From positions 1-19,429 of the forward strand of contig URSX01000026.1 in the NCBI GenBank assembly GCA_900550615.1: 19,429 nt of DNA, written 5' to 3'. The position numbers and the translations under genes are program-made. This document shows, one piece after another, positions 6,670-13,910 of this stretch. The notes below the pieces were generated by a model. The model made no database searches. It saw nothing but the letters and a program-made list of their open reading frames with translations, and had not been told where the DNA came from. Source of the DNA: an uncultured Eubacteriales bacterium (GTDB lineage Bacteria > Bacillota > Clostridia > Oscillospirales > Oscillospiraceae). Within the stretch, counting starts at the first letter, position 1; every line of letters starts with the position of its first letter.

Positions 6670-6694
6670 ATGAAAAAAATCAGGAGGTACAGGG

Positions 6695-7558
6695 ATGGAT
6701 CTGTGCAACCGAAACGATATACAGACGCTGCTTCTGCGCCACGGGTTCCGCTTCAGCAAGAGCATGGGGCAGAATTTCCTCATTGAGGACTGGGTGCCCC
6801 GGGACACGGCGGATGCCTGTGGCGCGGATGAACACACCGGCGTACTGGAGATAGGCCCCGGCATCGGCCCCCTGACACAGGAGCTTTGCCGCCGGGCCGG
6901 AAAGGTAGTATCCGTGGAACTGGATCACCGGCTCTACCCGGTGCTGGCGGAGACCATGGCCGGCTTTGACAATTTCACCCTCCTGCCGGGGGATATTATG
7001 AAGCAGGATCTCCCCGCCCTGGTGGCAGAGCATTTCTCCGGCCTGCGCCCCATTCTGTGCGCCAACCTGCCCTATAACATCACCACCCCTCTGCTCACAA
7101 ATTGCGTAAGGGCCGGGTGCTTCACATCTATGACCGTTCTCATCCAGAAGGAAGTGGCCCAGCGCATCTGCGCCCGGCCCGGCACAGGGGACTACGGTGC
7201 CTTTTCTCTGCTGATGCAGTACTATACGGAGCCGGAGCTGCTGTTCACCGTGCCCAGCACCTGCTTTCTGCCCATGCCCAAGGTGACCTCGGCGGTGATC
7301 CGCTGCATTACCCGGGAAAAGCCCCCGGTCTCGGTGCAGTCGGAGCCCCTGCTCTGGCGGACGGTGAGGGCGGGCTTCGCCCTGCGGCGCAAGACCCTGG
7401 TGAACTCCCTGCAAACGGGCTTTTCCCTGCCCAAGCAGGAGCTGGCGCAAATCATAGAAGGCTGCGGCCTGCCCGCCGACATCCGGGGCGAGCGGCTGAG
7501 CCTGGCGGACTACGCCCGCCTTTCGGACGCGCTGTACACCGCCACAGGCAAAGACTGA
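6695..7558 (+). CDS. rsmA: 16S rRNA (adenine1518/1519-N6)-dimethyltransferase
   Basis: This 287-residue protein dimethylates two adjacent adenines near the 3' end of 16S rRNA, a late step of small-subunit assembly; its loss gives kasugamycin resistance in other bacteria. Diagnostic features are GQNFLIE near the N terminus, the SAM-binding loop LEIGPGIGPLT, the acidic SVELD strand, and the catalytic ANLPYNITTPLL motif. The C-terminal small helical domain (RRKTLVNSL) is present and the length is typical. AGGAGG lies seven bases before the ATG. The gene has its own promoter and ends in a terminator shared with the converging U32 gene. Confidence 0.95.
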   Translation: MDLCNRNDIQTLLLRHGFRFSKSMGQNFLIEDWVPRDTADACGADEHTGVLEIGPGIGPLTQELCRRAGKVVSVELDHRLYPVLAETMAGFDNFTLLPGDIMKQDLPALVAEHFSGLRPILCANLPYNITTPLLTNCVRAGCFTSMTVLIQKEVAQRICARPGTGDYGAFSLLMQYYTEPELLFTVPSTCFLPMPKVTSAVIRCITREKPPVSVQSEPLLWRTVRAGFALRRKTLVNSLQTGFSLPKQELAQIIEGCGLPADIRGERLSLADYARLSDALYTATGKD

Positions 7559-7569
7559 TTCATATAAGC

Positions 7570-7606
7570 AAAGGGAGCGTGTGCAAAATTTGCACACGCT
7601 CCCTTT
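7570..7606. terminator. Bidirectional terminator between rsmA and the U32 peptidase gene
   Basis: GGGAGCGTGTGCA (7573-7585) pairs perfectly with TGCACACGCTCCC (7591-7603). A-runs and T-runs flank both sides, so it can end both converging transcripts. Confidence 0.9.
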
Positions 7607-7617
7607 TGTACTCTATT

Positions 7618-8841
7618 TCATTTTCCGCTGAGATCCACCGCGTGGCGCACAAAGCTCATCTCCGGCACCGGCTGCGGCAGCTGCATTTTAAATTCCATCT
7701 GCGGCGTTCTCGGTTCCTCCAGAGCCTGGCCCTCCATATCCTCCATCATAGGCACAGTCATCTCAAAGGGCTTCGTGTCCGGCCCCACGATCTCCACCCG
7801 ATCCCCTGCCCGGAACTTGTTCCGCAGACTCAGCGTGGTAAGGCCATTCGCTTCACAGTGCAGCACTACGGCACAGATCTGCCACTCCCTTATGTAGCGG
7901 GAGTTTTCAAAATACTGCCCCGGCTGGCCGTAGAAAAAGCCCGTGGAGTAATGCCGGTGGCTCACATGCTCCACCTCGTCCCGCCACACCGGATCTGCAG
8001 GCCGCCCGGCGGCCACATCGTCCAGCACATGGCGGTACGCCCCGGCCACGATGGCAGCATAGTAAGCCGATTTAGCCCGCCCCTCGATCTTCAGGCAGTC
8101 CACCCCGGCATCCATGAGATCGCCCAGATGGTCGATCATGCACATGTCCCGGGAATTGAGGATATACGTTCCCTTTTCGTCCTCGAACACGGGGAAATAC
8201 TCTCCCGGCCGCTTTTCCTCCATGAGGGTGTACCGATAGCGGCAGGGCTGGGCACAGGCGCCCCGGTTGGAGTCCCGCCCGGTCATGTAGTTAGAGAGCA
8301 GACACCGCCCGGAATAGGACACGCACATAGCCCCATGGCAGAACGCCTCCAGCTCCAGCTCCGGGGAGACCCTCTCCCGAATGGCGCGGATCTCCTCCAG
8401 ACTCACCTCCCGGGCCAGTACCACCCGGGTAGCTCCCAGGTCGTACCACGCCTGGGCGCAGATGTGGTTGGCCACGGACTGCTGGGTGCTGATGTGCCTC
8501 TGGCAGTGGGGCGCATATTTCCCCGCCAGGGTAAAGGCCCCCAGATCCGCTAAAATCAGCGCATCCACTCCGGCATCATCCAGCTGCTCCAGATAGGCCG
8601 GCAGCTGCTCCGCCTCCTGCCAGCGGGGCATGGTGTTCACCGTGGCGTGAACGGCTACCCCGTGCTCGTGGGCAAAGTGCACCGCCCCGGGCAGCTCCTC
8701 CGGTGTGAAATTTCCCGCAAAGGCGCGCATTCCAAAGGCTGTCCCCGCCAGATACACGGCGTCCGCCCCATACAGCACCGCCATTTTCAGTTTTTCCATG
8801 TCCCCCGCCGGGACCAAAAGCTCTGGTTTCCTTCTCATCAT
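7618..8841 (-). CDS. U32-family peptidase-like protein (probable tRNA U34 hydroxylation factor TrhP)
   Basis: A 407-residue member of peptidase family U32. The N terminus KPELLVPAGDMEKLKMAV and the segment CHGAMCVSYSGRCLLSNYM followed by RGACAQPCRY are the family signature, with four cysteines that bind an iron-sulfur cluster in characterised relatives. Members of this clade (YegQ/TrhP; YrrN and YrrO in Bacillus subtilis) are needed for 5-hydroxyuridine formation at tRNA position 34 using prephenate, so protease activity is doubtful. It overlaps the mltG stop by four bases (ATGA). In B. subtilis the same order occurs (mltG, an O-methyltransferase, then two U32 genes); here only one U32 gene and no methyltransferase are present. 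Confidence 0.9.
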   Translation of the reverse strand: MMRRKPELLVPAGDMEKLKMAVLYGADAVYLAGTAFGMRAFAGNFTPEELPGAVHFAHEHGVAVHATVNTMPRWQEAEQLPAYLEQLDDAGVDALILADLGAFTLAGKYAPHCQRHISTQQSVANHICAQAWYDLGATRVVLAREVSLEEIRAIRERVSPELELEAFCHGAMCVSYSGRCLLSNYMTGRDSNRGACAQPCRYRYTLMEEKRPGEYFPVFEDEKGTYILNSRDMCMIDHLGDLMDAGVDCLKIEGRAKSAYYAAIVAGAYRHVLDDVAAGRPADPVWRDEVEHVSHRHYSTGFFYGQPGQYFENSRYIREWQICAVVLHCEANGLTTLSLRNKFRAGDRVEIVGPDTKPFEMTVPMMEDMEGQALEEPRTPQMEFKMQLPQPVPEMSFVRHAVDLSGK

Positions 8842-10022
8842 TCGGGAGCGTACATGTCACTGTTGACAAAGGCCAGATGCTCATTGTAGGTGCGGAAGAA
8901 GTGGTGCACGCCGTCCTTGCCCAGGGCATAGTAGAAGTAGTTGGTGTCGCTGGGATTCACCGCCGCCCGGATGGCCGCCAGACTGGGGTTGCAGATGGGC
9001 CCCACCGGCAGCCCCTTGTTCTTATAGGTGTTATAGGGGCTGTCCAGCTCGGTGGAGAATTCGGATCTGTCTTTTCCCGCCAGCTTCAGTGCGTAGTCGA
9101 TGGTGGCGTCTACCTGCAGCAGCCCCGCGGTCTCCCCGTCCGGATTATTCAGGCGGTTATACAGCACCGACGCCACATTGGTGCGCTCTTCGTAGTCGGC
9201 AACGGCCTCCTTCTCGATAAGTGAAGCCATAGTCACAATCTCCTTGAGGGAGTATTTGCTGCTTTGGATCTGAGCCAGCAGATCGCCGCTGACCCGATTA
9301 TTGAAGTTCGTTAACATAGTGTCGATGGCATACACCGCCGACTTCTTCTTGGAGAATTCGTAGGTATCGGGGAACAGATAGCCCTCCAGCCGGTTGATCT
9401 GCCCGGTAAGCTCCTTGTCGATAAACGGATATTCCTCGCCGAAGTCGAAGTTGGACACGGCATCCACCAGCTCCTCCTTGGTGGCGATGCCGTTTTCAGC
9501 CAGCAGATCCACGATCTGCTGCACTGTGTAGCCCTCGGGAATGGTAATGAGCACCAGCCCCTCCTGTGCCCGGCGCTCGGCCTCCGGATCGTACATATTG
9601 TGAACCAGGCTCCGATAGTCCATGTCCGTGCTCAGCTCATAGGTGCCGGGATCGATGTCGTTTTTCGCCCCAGTGACGATCTCAAAGAGCACAAAAAAGC
9701 CCTTCAGCCGGATCAGCCCGGCCTCTTTCAGCTTCCCTGCAATGGCGAAAACGCCGTCTCCCTCCTCGATGGTCACTGTATAGGTCTCGTTGCCCTTATC
9801 CAGGGCGCACAGATCGTTGGCCAGCACCCAGCCGATGCCTGCCAGCAGCATGGAACCCAGCACCACTGCGGTCACATAAATCGCCCAGTTGAATTTTTTC
9901 CTGCGGTGCCTTCTCTTTTTCCCGTTTGCCGGCGTGCCGTCGACCTCCGCCTGCTGTATGATCTTCTGGTGCACCTCCTCGGCGTCCCAGCCCTGCGTAT
10001 CAAAACGCTTGTTATCATCCAT
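8838..10022 (-). CDS. mltG: Endolytic murein transglycosylase MltG
   Basis: The 394-residue protein has a basic cytoplasmic N terminus (GKKRRHRRKKF), one membrane anchor (residues 45-66) and an extracellular YceG/MltG domain. It cuts nascent glycan strands close to the membrane and so sets strand length. The catalytic glutamate lies in MASLIEKEAV (Glu270 or Glu272), followed by SVLYNRL, VDATIDYAL and the C-terminal GLPVGPICNPSLAAI block, all typical. The open frame extends to 10313, but I take the ATG at 10022 because AAAGGA precedes it and the extension would run across an unrelated plus-strand gene and terminator. The four-base overlap with the U32 gene shows co-transcription. Confidence 0.93.
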   Translation of the reverse strand: MDDNKRFDTQGWDAEEVHQKIIQQAEVDGTPANGKKRRHRRKKFNWAIYVTAVVLGSMLLAGIGWVLANDLCALDKGNETYTVTIEEGDGVFAIAGKLKEAGLIRLKGFFVLFEIVTGAKNDIDPGTYELSTDMDYRSLVHNMYDPEAERRAQEGLVLITIPEGYTVQQIVDLLAENGIATKEELVDAVSNFDFGEEYPFIDKELTGQINRLEGYLFPDTYEFSKKKSAVYAIDTMLTNFNNRVSGDLLAQIQSSKYSLKEIVTMASLIEKEAVADYEERTNVASVLYNRLNNPDGETAGLLQVDATIDYALKLAGKDRSEFSTELDSPYNTYKNKGLPVGPICNPSLAAIRAAVNPSDTNYFYYALGKDGVHHFFRTYNEHLAFVNSDMYAPE

Positions 10023-10130
10023 AATATTGGCATCCTTTCTGCAATTTCTCTGTAATATAAGCCGGACAAGTTCCAATTTCCCCATTCTGCACATACAATA
10101 CTGTACCATCAGGTAAGTGAGGTGAAAAAA

Positions 10131-10262
10131 ATGTCCTTTGACAGTAACAACTGCTCCTGCATCTGGCTCATCGTGATCCTGCTGCTGCTTTTCTGCTGCT
10201 GCGGAAACAGCGGCAGCAGCGACTGCTCCTGCAGAGGCGGCGACTCCTGCTGCTCCTGTTGA
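10131..10262 (+). CDS. Small cysteine-rich membrane peptide, 43 residues
   Basis: A short gene that standard callers may miss. It begins ATG at 10131 and ends TGA at 10260-10262. The product starts MSFDSNNCSCIWLIVILLLL and is dominated by one hydrophobic segment (residues 11-21), a CCC triplet (22-24) and a Ser/Gly/Cys tail ending CCSC. Ten of its 43 residues are cysteine. Support for a real gene: GAGGTG six bases before the ATG, a TACAAT -10-like box at 10094-10099, and a strong terminator 23 bases after the stop. It diverges from mltG. I recognise no function; metal binding, or membrane association through cysteines, is speculation. Confidence 0.7.
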   Translation: MSFDSNNCSCIWLIVILLLLFCCCGNSGSSDCSCRGGDSCCSC

Positions 10263-10284
10263 GAACATACGGAGGGAAAATTCC

Positions 10285-10306
10285 GGGGCGGACACCGCCC
10301 CTTTTT
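10285..10306 (+). terminator. Intrinsic terminator of the small cysteine-rich gene
   Basis: GGGGCGG (10285-10291) pairs with CCGCCCC (10295-10301) across an ACA loop, followed by TTTTT. It lies 23 bases after the stop codon and 11 bases before the end of tmk on the opposite strand. Confidence 0.88.
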
Positions 10307-10316
10307 CCCTCATCTC

Positions 10317-10988
10317 TTACAGGACAAGCAGATCCTCCACCCGGGCCAGCACCTCCCGATGGATGTCCTCCACCGTCCGGATCTGACCGTCCTGACTGCA
10401 ATCGATCTTCTCCCAGCCGTACAGGGCGACGATAAGCTCCGCGCTCTCCCGGCAGGCGGCCAGATATGCCTCGTCCCGCTCGTGGATGTCGGCCTTGGTG
10501 CAGGTGGCCTCCTCCCGGCGGCGCATCATCTGCTCGGACAGCTCCGTGGGCAGATCCAGATACAGCACCCGATCCGGCTGCGGCAGACCCAGCAGCCTGT
10601 ATTCAAAGTCAAACAGCCAATCCAGAAATTTCCTCCGCTCCTCCTTGGGCAGCTTCGGGGTCTGGTGCACGGCGTTGGAGGTGGTGTAGCGATCGGCAAC
10701 GATCAGCCCCCCACTCTCATAAAACGTCCCCCAGTCCTGCCGGTAACTGGCAAACCGGTCCACCGAATAAAACGTGGCTGCAGCGTAGGCGTTCACGTCC
10801 TCCGGATGCTCTCCGAACGCACCGGCCAGATACAGCCGGATCAGCGCCGAGGACTCCTCCTTATACCGGGGAAATTCCAGCTTCCGGTACGGCACGCCCC
10901 GCCGATCCAGCTCCTTGCACAGCAGTGCCGTCTGGGTCGCCTTGCCGGAGCCGTCCGTCCCCTCAAATACGATGAGTCTGCCCTGCAT
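10317..10988 (-). CDS. tmk: Thymidylate kinase
   Basis: This 223-residue dTMP kinase phosphorylates dTMP to dTDP for DNA synthesis. The P-loop GTDGSGKATQ (residues 10-19) opens the protein, VADRYTTSN carries the DRY-type motif, and VLYLDLPTELSEQMMRRREE marks the C-terminal strand and lid region. The lid is followed by an acidic helix (IHERDEAYLAA). The substrate region FEFPRY-like LEFPRYKEESS is present. AGGAGG lies a few bases upstream of the ATG. The gene is alone on its strand, with its own promoter at 11029-11057. In many Firmicutes tmk sits beside holB; that partner is absent here. Confidence 0.93.
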   Translation of the reverse strand: MQGRLIVFEGTDGSGKATQTALLCKELDRRGVPYRKLEFPRYKEESSALIRLYLAGAFGEHPEDVNAYAAATFYSVDRFASYRQDWGTFYESGGLIVADRYTTSNAVHQTPKLPKEERRKFLDWLFDFEYRLLGLPQPDRVLYLDLPTELSEQMMRRREEATCTKADIHERDEAYLAACRESAELIVALYGWEKIDCSQDGQIRTVEDIHREVLARVEDLLVL

Positions 10989-11028
10989 ACTGCGCCCTCC
11001 TTTTACTTGCCGTACAAAAACTCATTTT

Positions 11029-11057
11029 ATTATAGCACCTTTTCCTCCATTTGTCAC
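11029..11057 (-). promoter_or_regulatory. Promoter of tmk
   Basis: On the minus strand GTGACA (11052-11057), a 17-base spacer and TATAAT (11029-11034) precede tmk. TGC stands directly before the -10, giving an extended -10. Confidence 0.75.
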
Positions 11058-11064
11058 GCAAAAG

Positions 11065-11145
11065 AAATGCGCAGTCTTTAGACTGCGGACGTGAACTCTG
11101 CGAGGCTACTTTCACATTGGTGCGCAGTCTGAAGGCTGCGCATTT
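11065..11145. repeat. Nested palindromic element of 81 bases
   Basis: Two 23-base arms (11065-11087 and 11123-11145) are inverted copies with two differences, both transitions that leave G-U pairs possible. Each arm is itself a hairpin: CGCAGTC-TTTA-GACTGCG on the left and CGCAGTC-TGAA-GGCTGCG on the right. The 35-base middle holds GTGAA (11091-11095) and TTCAC (11111-11115), which can also pair. It lies between the divergent tmk and glycosylase promoters. It resembles small dispersed palindromic elements; whether other copies exist cannot be seen here. Confidence 0.65.
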
Positions 11146-11148
11146 TTT
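11121..11148 (+). terminator. Orphan intrinsic terminator inside the palindromic element
   Basis: TGCGCAGTC (11121-11129) pairs with GGCTGCGCA (11134-11142) around TGAA, followed by six T. No plus-strand gene lies upstream of it, since tmk is on the other strand. It may belong to the repeat, or end a small unannotated RNA. Confidence 0.6.
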
Positions 11149-11190
11149 GCCCTATTTTATCACCCCGCCGGCATGTCCGGTATATCCGTA

Positions 11191-11219
11191 TTTACAGATC
11201 ACGCAAACAATGCTATGAT
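11191..11219 (+). promoter_or_regulatory. Promoter of the glycosylase-HAD operon
   Basis: TTTACA (11191-11196), a 17-base spacer and TATGAT (11214-11219) with a TGC extension lie 20 bases before the ATG at 11240. Confidence 0.75.
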
Positions 11220-11239
11220 ACATCCATCGAGGTGATCAA

Positions 11240-11869
11240 ATGTCAAAGCTCATGCGGGAAAATTATCTGGGCGACACCGTGTCCATTGCTGCGGGACTGC
11301 TGGGCAGGTATCTGGTGCGGATGTGGCAGGGGCAGCCCCTTGTGTGCCGCATCGTAGAGACGGAGGCCTATGTAGGTGCCGTGGACAAGGCCGCCCACGC
11401 CTATGGTTACCATAAAACCCCGCGCAACGCCGTCATGTTTGGCCCGCCGGGCCATGCGTATATCTACCTCATTTATGGGATGCACTGCTGCCTGAACTTT
11501 GTCACCGAGCCGGTGGGGGAGCCGTCGGCCGTTCTTCTGCGGGGCCTGGAGCCTGTATGGGGCGTGGAGCAGATGAGCCTCCTGCGGTACGGAAAACCCT
11601 GGCCGCAGTTCAGTTCCTACCAGCGGAAGAATTTTCTCAATGGCCCGGGCAAATGCTGTCGCGCCCTGGGGCTGACTCGGGCAGAAAACGGCCTGGATCT
11701 CACCGGAAACACACTTTTTCTATGCGATACGCCGGAGGATATCGGCCTGCCACCGCCCCCGCCCGTATCCTACGTCCGGCACACCGGCAAGCGCATTGGC
11801 ATTGACTACGCCGAGGAAGCCGTGGATTTCCCCTGGCGTTTTTGGCTGGAAAGGAGCAACTCATGCTGA
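11240..11869 (+). CDS. DNA-3-methyladenine glycosylase (AAG/MPG family)
   Basis: This 209-residue enzyme removes alkylated purines from DNA as the first step of base excision repair. RIVETEAYVG contains the catalytic Glu42 and the intercalating Tyr44; by alignment with human AAG, His53 in AAHAYG matches its active-site histidine. GPPGHAYIYLIYGMHCCLN and NGPGKCCRALGL are further family blocks. The length is typical of bacterial members. GAGGTG precedes the ATG by five bases. Its end overlaps the next gene by seven bases, so both are expressed together. The family call is firm; the exact lesion range is not visible. Confidence 0.93.
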   Translation: MSKLMRENYLGDTVSIAAGLLGRYLVRMWQGQPLVCRIVETEAYVGAVDKAAHAYGYHKTPRNAVMFGPPGHAYIYLIYGMHCCLNFVTEPVGEPSAVLLRGLEPVWGVEQMSLLRYGKPWPQFSSYQRKNFLNGPGKCCRALGLTRAENGLDLTGNTLFLCDTPEDIGLPPPPPVSYVRHTGKRIGIDYAEEAVDFPWRFWLERSNSC

Positions 11870-12495
11870 TTTTTGACATGGACGGAACCCTCATTGACTC
11901 CAATGGTGTCTGGCGGGATGTAGACATCGCTTTTCTGAAAAAGCGCGGCTTCCCCTACACCAAGGAGTACTACCAGGGCGTGGCCCATACCATTTTCCCC
12001 AAGGCGGCGGTATTTACCAAGGCTTACTGCGGCCTCACGGAGAGCACCGATGAGATCATGGCAGAGTGGATGGAAATGGCCGGCGATGCCTATGCCACCC
12101 GCGTGCCGGTAAAGCCCGGCGTCCGGGAGTATCTGGAGCAGTGCCGCCGGAAGGGGGAGCGGATGATCGTTCTCACCTCGGCCGTGCCGGATCATTGCCG
12201 CAGCGCCCTGACCCATCTGGGTCTGATGACCTATTTTGAGACGATCTTCTTTGCCCACGACCTGAATCTGGACAAGAAGGATCCGGATATCTTCCTTCTG
12301 GCGGCAGAAAAATGCGGCGTGCATCCCGCAGAATGCACCCTGTATGACGACTCGGTGGACGCCTGCCGGGGCGCAAAAGCTGCCGGAATGCACGCCGTGG
12401 GCGTGTATGATCCCTATTTCGATGTTTCGGAAGCGGAGATGCGGGCCATCTGCGACGGATACATCCACAGCTTCACGGAGCTGCTGGAGGGGTAA
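11863..12495 (+). CDS. HAD-superfamily phosphatase (subfamily IA)
   Basis: The 210-residue protein starts directly with the HAD motif I, MLIFDMDGTLIDSNG (nucleophile Asp5, acid/base Asp7). Motif II is the threonine in VLTSAVPDH, motif III the lysine in LDKKDPDIF, and motif IV YDDSVDAC. An alpha-helical cap lies between motifs I and II. The open frame begins at 11842, but AAGGAG lies six bases before the ATG at 11863, so I use that start; it overlaps the glycosylase gene by seven bases. The substrate is unknown; small sugar phosphates or nucleotides are usual for this subfamily. The stop codon abuts the stop codon of the converging thioredoxin gene. Confidence 0.88.
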   Translation: MLIFDMDGTLIDSNGVWRDVDIAFLKKRGFPYTKEYYQGVAHTIFPKAAVFTKAYCGLTESTDEIMAEWMEMAGDAYATRVPVKPGVREYLEQCRRKGERMIVLTSAVPDHCRSALTHLGLMTYFETIFFAHDLNLDKKDPDIFLLAAEKCGVHPAECTLYDDSVDACRGAKAAGMHAVGVYDPYFDVSEAEMRAICDGYIHSFTELLEG

Positions 12496-12813
12496 TTACA
12501 GATCCTTCAACAGCTGGACGATCTCCTCCTTGGGGCGATAGCCCAGGGATTTTGCCACAGGCTTTCCATCCTTGAAGAGCACCAGCAGCGGAATACTGGT
12601 CACACCGAACTGCTGCGCCAGGGCCATCTGTTCATCCACGTTGACCTTGCCCACCTTTACTGTGCCCTCATAGTCCCGGGCGATCTCCTCCAGCACGGGA
12701 GCCAGCATCCGGCAGGGGCCGCACCAGTCTGCCCAGAAATCCACCAGCACCGGCTTATCTGCGTGCAGCACCTCCTCCTCAAAATTGGAAACGGTAATTT
12801 TTACTTCGGCCAT
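12496..12813 (-). CDS. trxA: Thioredoxin
   Basis: A 105-residue classical thioredoxin with the active site WCGPC (residues 30-34), the upstream VDFWADW strand, and the cis-proline loop TSIPLLVLF. It reduces protein disulfides in the cytoplasm. It follows an FTR-like gene by about 32 bases on the same strand and no NADPH-thioredoxin reductase is nearby, so electrons may come from ferredoxin through that neighbour; this is inference. AAAGGA lies ten bases before the ATG. The ORF ends directly against the HAD gene on the other strand, with no terminator between them. Confidence 0.95.
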   Translation of the reverse strand: MAEVKITVSNFEEEVLHADKPVLVDFWADWCGPCRMLAPVLEEIARDYEGTVKVGKVNVDEQMALAQQFGVTSIPLLVLFKDGKPVAKSLGYRPKEEIVQLLKDL

Positions 12814-12845
12814 AGTATCGCGTCCTTTCTTTTGTACCTCTGTTT

Positions 12846-13049
12846 TTAATCCTGCAGCGACTTATAATAGAGCATGCAGTGGCAGTAGCCCTGGAAGTTG
12901 GGGTCATTGATCTGCTCCTTGAACTCCCTGCACATGCACTTGGTGTCCTCCGTCCGTTCCAGTCGGCAGGGGCAGTACCCGCCCGTGCGTTTAAGGCCCT
13001 CCCGTACAGTCCTGACGATCTCCTGATCCGGATTCAATGTGATTTTCAC
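12846..13049 (-). CDS. Ferredoxin-thioredoxin reductase catalytic-subunit-like protein
   Basis: A small protein (67 residues from the chosen start) with three Cys-x-Cys motifs: CPC (26-28), CMC (38-40) and CHC (56-58). These match the six cysteines of the catalytic subunit of plant-type ferredoxin-thioredoxin reductase, which hold a 4Fe-4S cluster next to a redox disulfide. The spacing (9 then 15) differs from the plant enzyme (16 then 8), as I remember it. I choose the GTG at 13049 because AGAGGTG lies about six bases upstream and the product then begins (M)KITLNPDQE; the open frame extends to an ATG at 13109. Adjacent trxA suggests a ferredoxin-to-thioredoxin electron path. No variable subunit is seen. 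Confidence 0.85.
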   Translation of the reverse strand: MKITLNPDQEIVRTVREGLKRTGGYCPCRLERTEDTKCMCREFKEQINDPNFQGYCHCMLYYKSLQD

Positions 13050-13226
13050 GCGACCCACCTCTTTCTGATCGATGTCTATAGTATGTCCCTTTTTCCGGCG
13101 CCGCATCATTTTTCTGTCCGGAGGTATTTCTCCTTCCCTTTTCCGGCGGCATGGGCGGCAGGGATCTCCCGCCGGTAAGCCCCCGGCCGCAGCGCACTAT
13201 TGTCCTATAATTTCAGTCGCTTTTCT

Positions 13227-13257
13227 GAGAACCGATGCCACGCCGGCATCGGTTCTC
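13227..13257. other. Perfect 13-bp stem-loop downstream of rubrerythrin
   Basis: GAGAACCGATGCC (13227-13239) pairs perfectly with GGCATCGGTTCTC (13245-13257). No T-run follows on either strand. It may protect or end the rubrerythrin mRNA, 61 bases beyond its stop codon. The rest of 13110-13318 shows nothing I can assign. Confidence 0.55.
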
Positions 13258-13318
13258 TGCCGTATATACACTTTCCGGCAGCCGCTGCCGCAGCAAGATC
13301 TGCGCCGCCTCTCAAGGC

Positions 13319-13861
13319 TCAGTAGTTTTCGGCGTGGACTTCAAAATAGCTCTGGGGATGGTTGCAGGTGGGACAGACCTCCGGGGCCTTCTCCCCCACC
13401 ACAATGTGGCCGCAGTTGCGGCATTCCCACACCTTGACCTCGCTCTTTGCAAATACCTCCGCCATCTCCACGTTGTGCAGCAGGGCGCGGTAGCGCTCCT
13501 CGTGGTGCTTTTCCACTGCGGCCACCAGGCGGAAGCGCTCGGCCAGCTCCGTGAAGCCCTCTTCCTCGGCGGTTTTGGCAAAACCCTCGTACATATCCGT
13601 CCACTCATAGTTCTCCCCCTGGGCGGCGGCGAGAAGATTCTCAGCAGTGTCGCCGATCCCGTTCAGCTCCTTAAACCAGAGCTTAGCATGCTCCTTCTCG
13701 TTCTCGGCGGTCTTGAGAAACAGAGCAGCGATCTGCTCATAGCCCTCTTTCTTCGCCTTGGAGGCAAAATAGGTGTACTTATTGCGGGCTTCGGATTCCC
13801 CGGCAAAGGCGGCCATCAGATTTTTCTCGGTCTGCGTTCCGGTGTATTTGGTCTCTTTCAT
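13319..13861 (-). CDS. rbr: Rubrerythrin
   Basis: This 180-residue non-haem di-iron peroxidase reduces hydrogen peroxide in anaerobes. The N-terminal ferritin-like four-helix domain carries the metal-binding glutamates in GESEARNKYTYF, ENEKEHAKLW and VEKHHEERY. The C-terminal rubredoxin-like domain has WECRNCGH and VCPTCNHP (CxxC-x12-CxxC), which binds the electron-transfer iron. AAAGGAG lies about ten bases before the ATG. The gene is monocistronic. Its promoter has a perfect -10 and a Crp/Fnr-type palindrome where the -35 should be, which suggests activation under a redox or oxygen signal. Electrons may come from rubredoxin or ferredoxin; no rubredoxin gene is in the window. Confidence 0.95.
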   Translation of the reverse strand: MKETKYTGTQTEKNLMAAFAGESEARNKYTYFASKAKKEGYEQIAALFLKTAENEKEHAKLWFKELNGIGDTAENLLAAAQGENYEWTDMYEGFAKTAEEEGFTELAERFRLVAAVEKHHEERYRALLHNVEMAEVFAKSEVKVWECRNCGHIVVGEKAPEVCPTCNHPQSYFEVHAENY

Positions 13862-13910
13862 GAGAATATACTCCTTTCAATAGATAGTCTCAACGAATTT
13901 TCTTGATTTT

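Noticed and set aside
6680..8553. Long frames opposite or out of phase with rsmA and the U32 gene (6680-7597 minus, 7102-8553 plus)
   Set aside because: Both cross a strong bidirectional terminator or well-identified genes and show no domain signature.
10023..10313. N-terminal extension of mltG
   Set aside because: It would overlap the small cysteine-rich gene and its terminator, has an alanine-rich low-complexity sequence, and is not part of MltG proteins; the start at 10022 has a ribosome site.
13201..13212. TATAAT at 13206-13211 on the plus strand as a promoter
   Set aside because: There is no -35 at a fitting distance and no plus-strand gene downstream.
13227..13257. Intrinsic terminator of rubrerythrin
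   Set aside because: The stem is perfect but has no T-run on either strand, so I list it only as a stem-loop.
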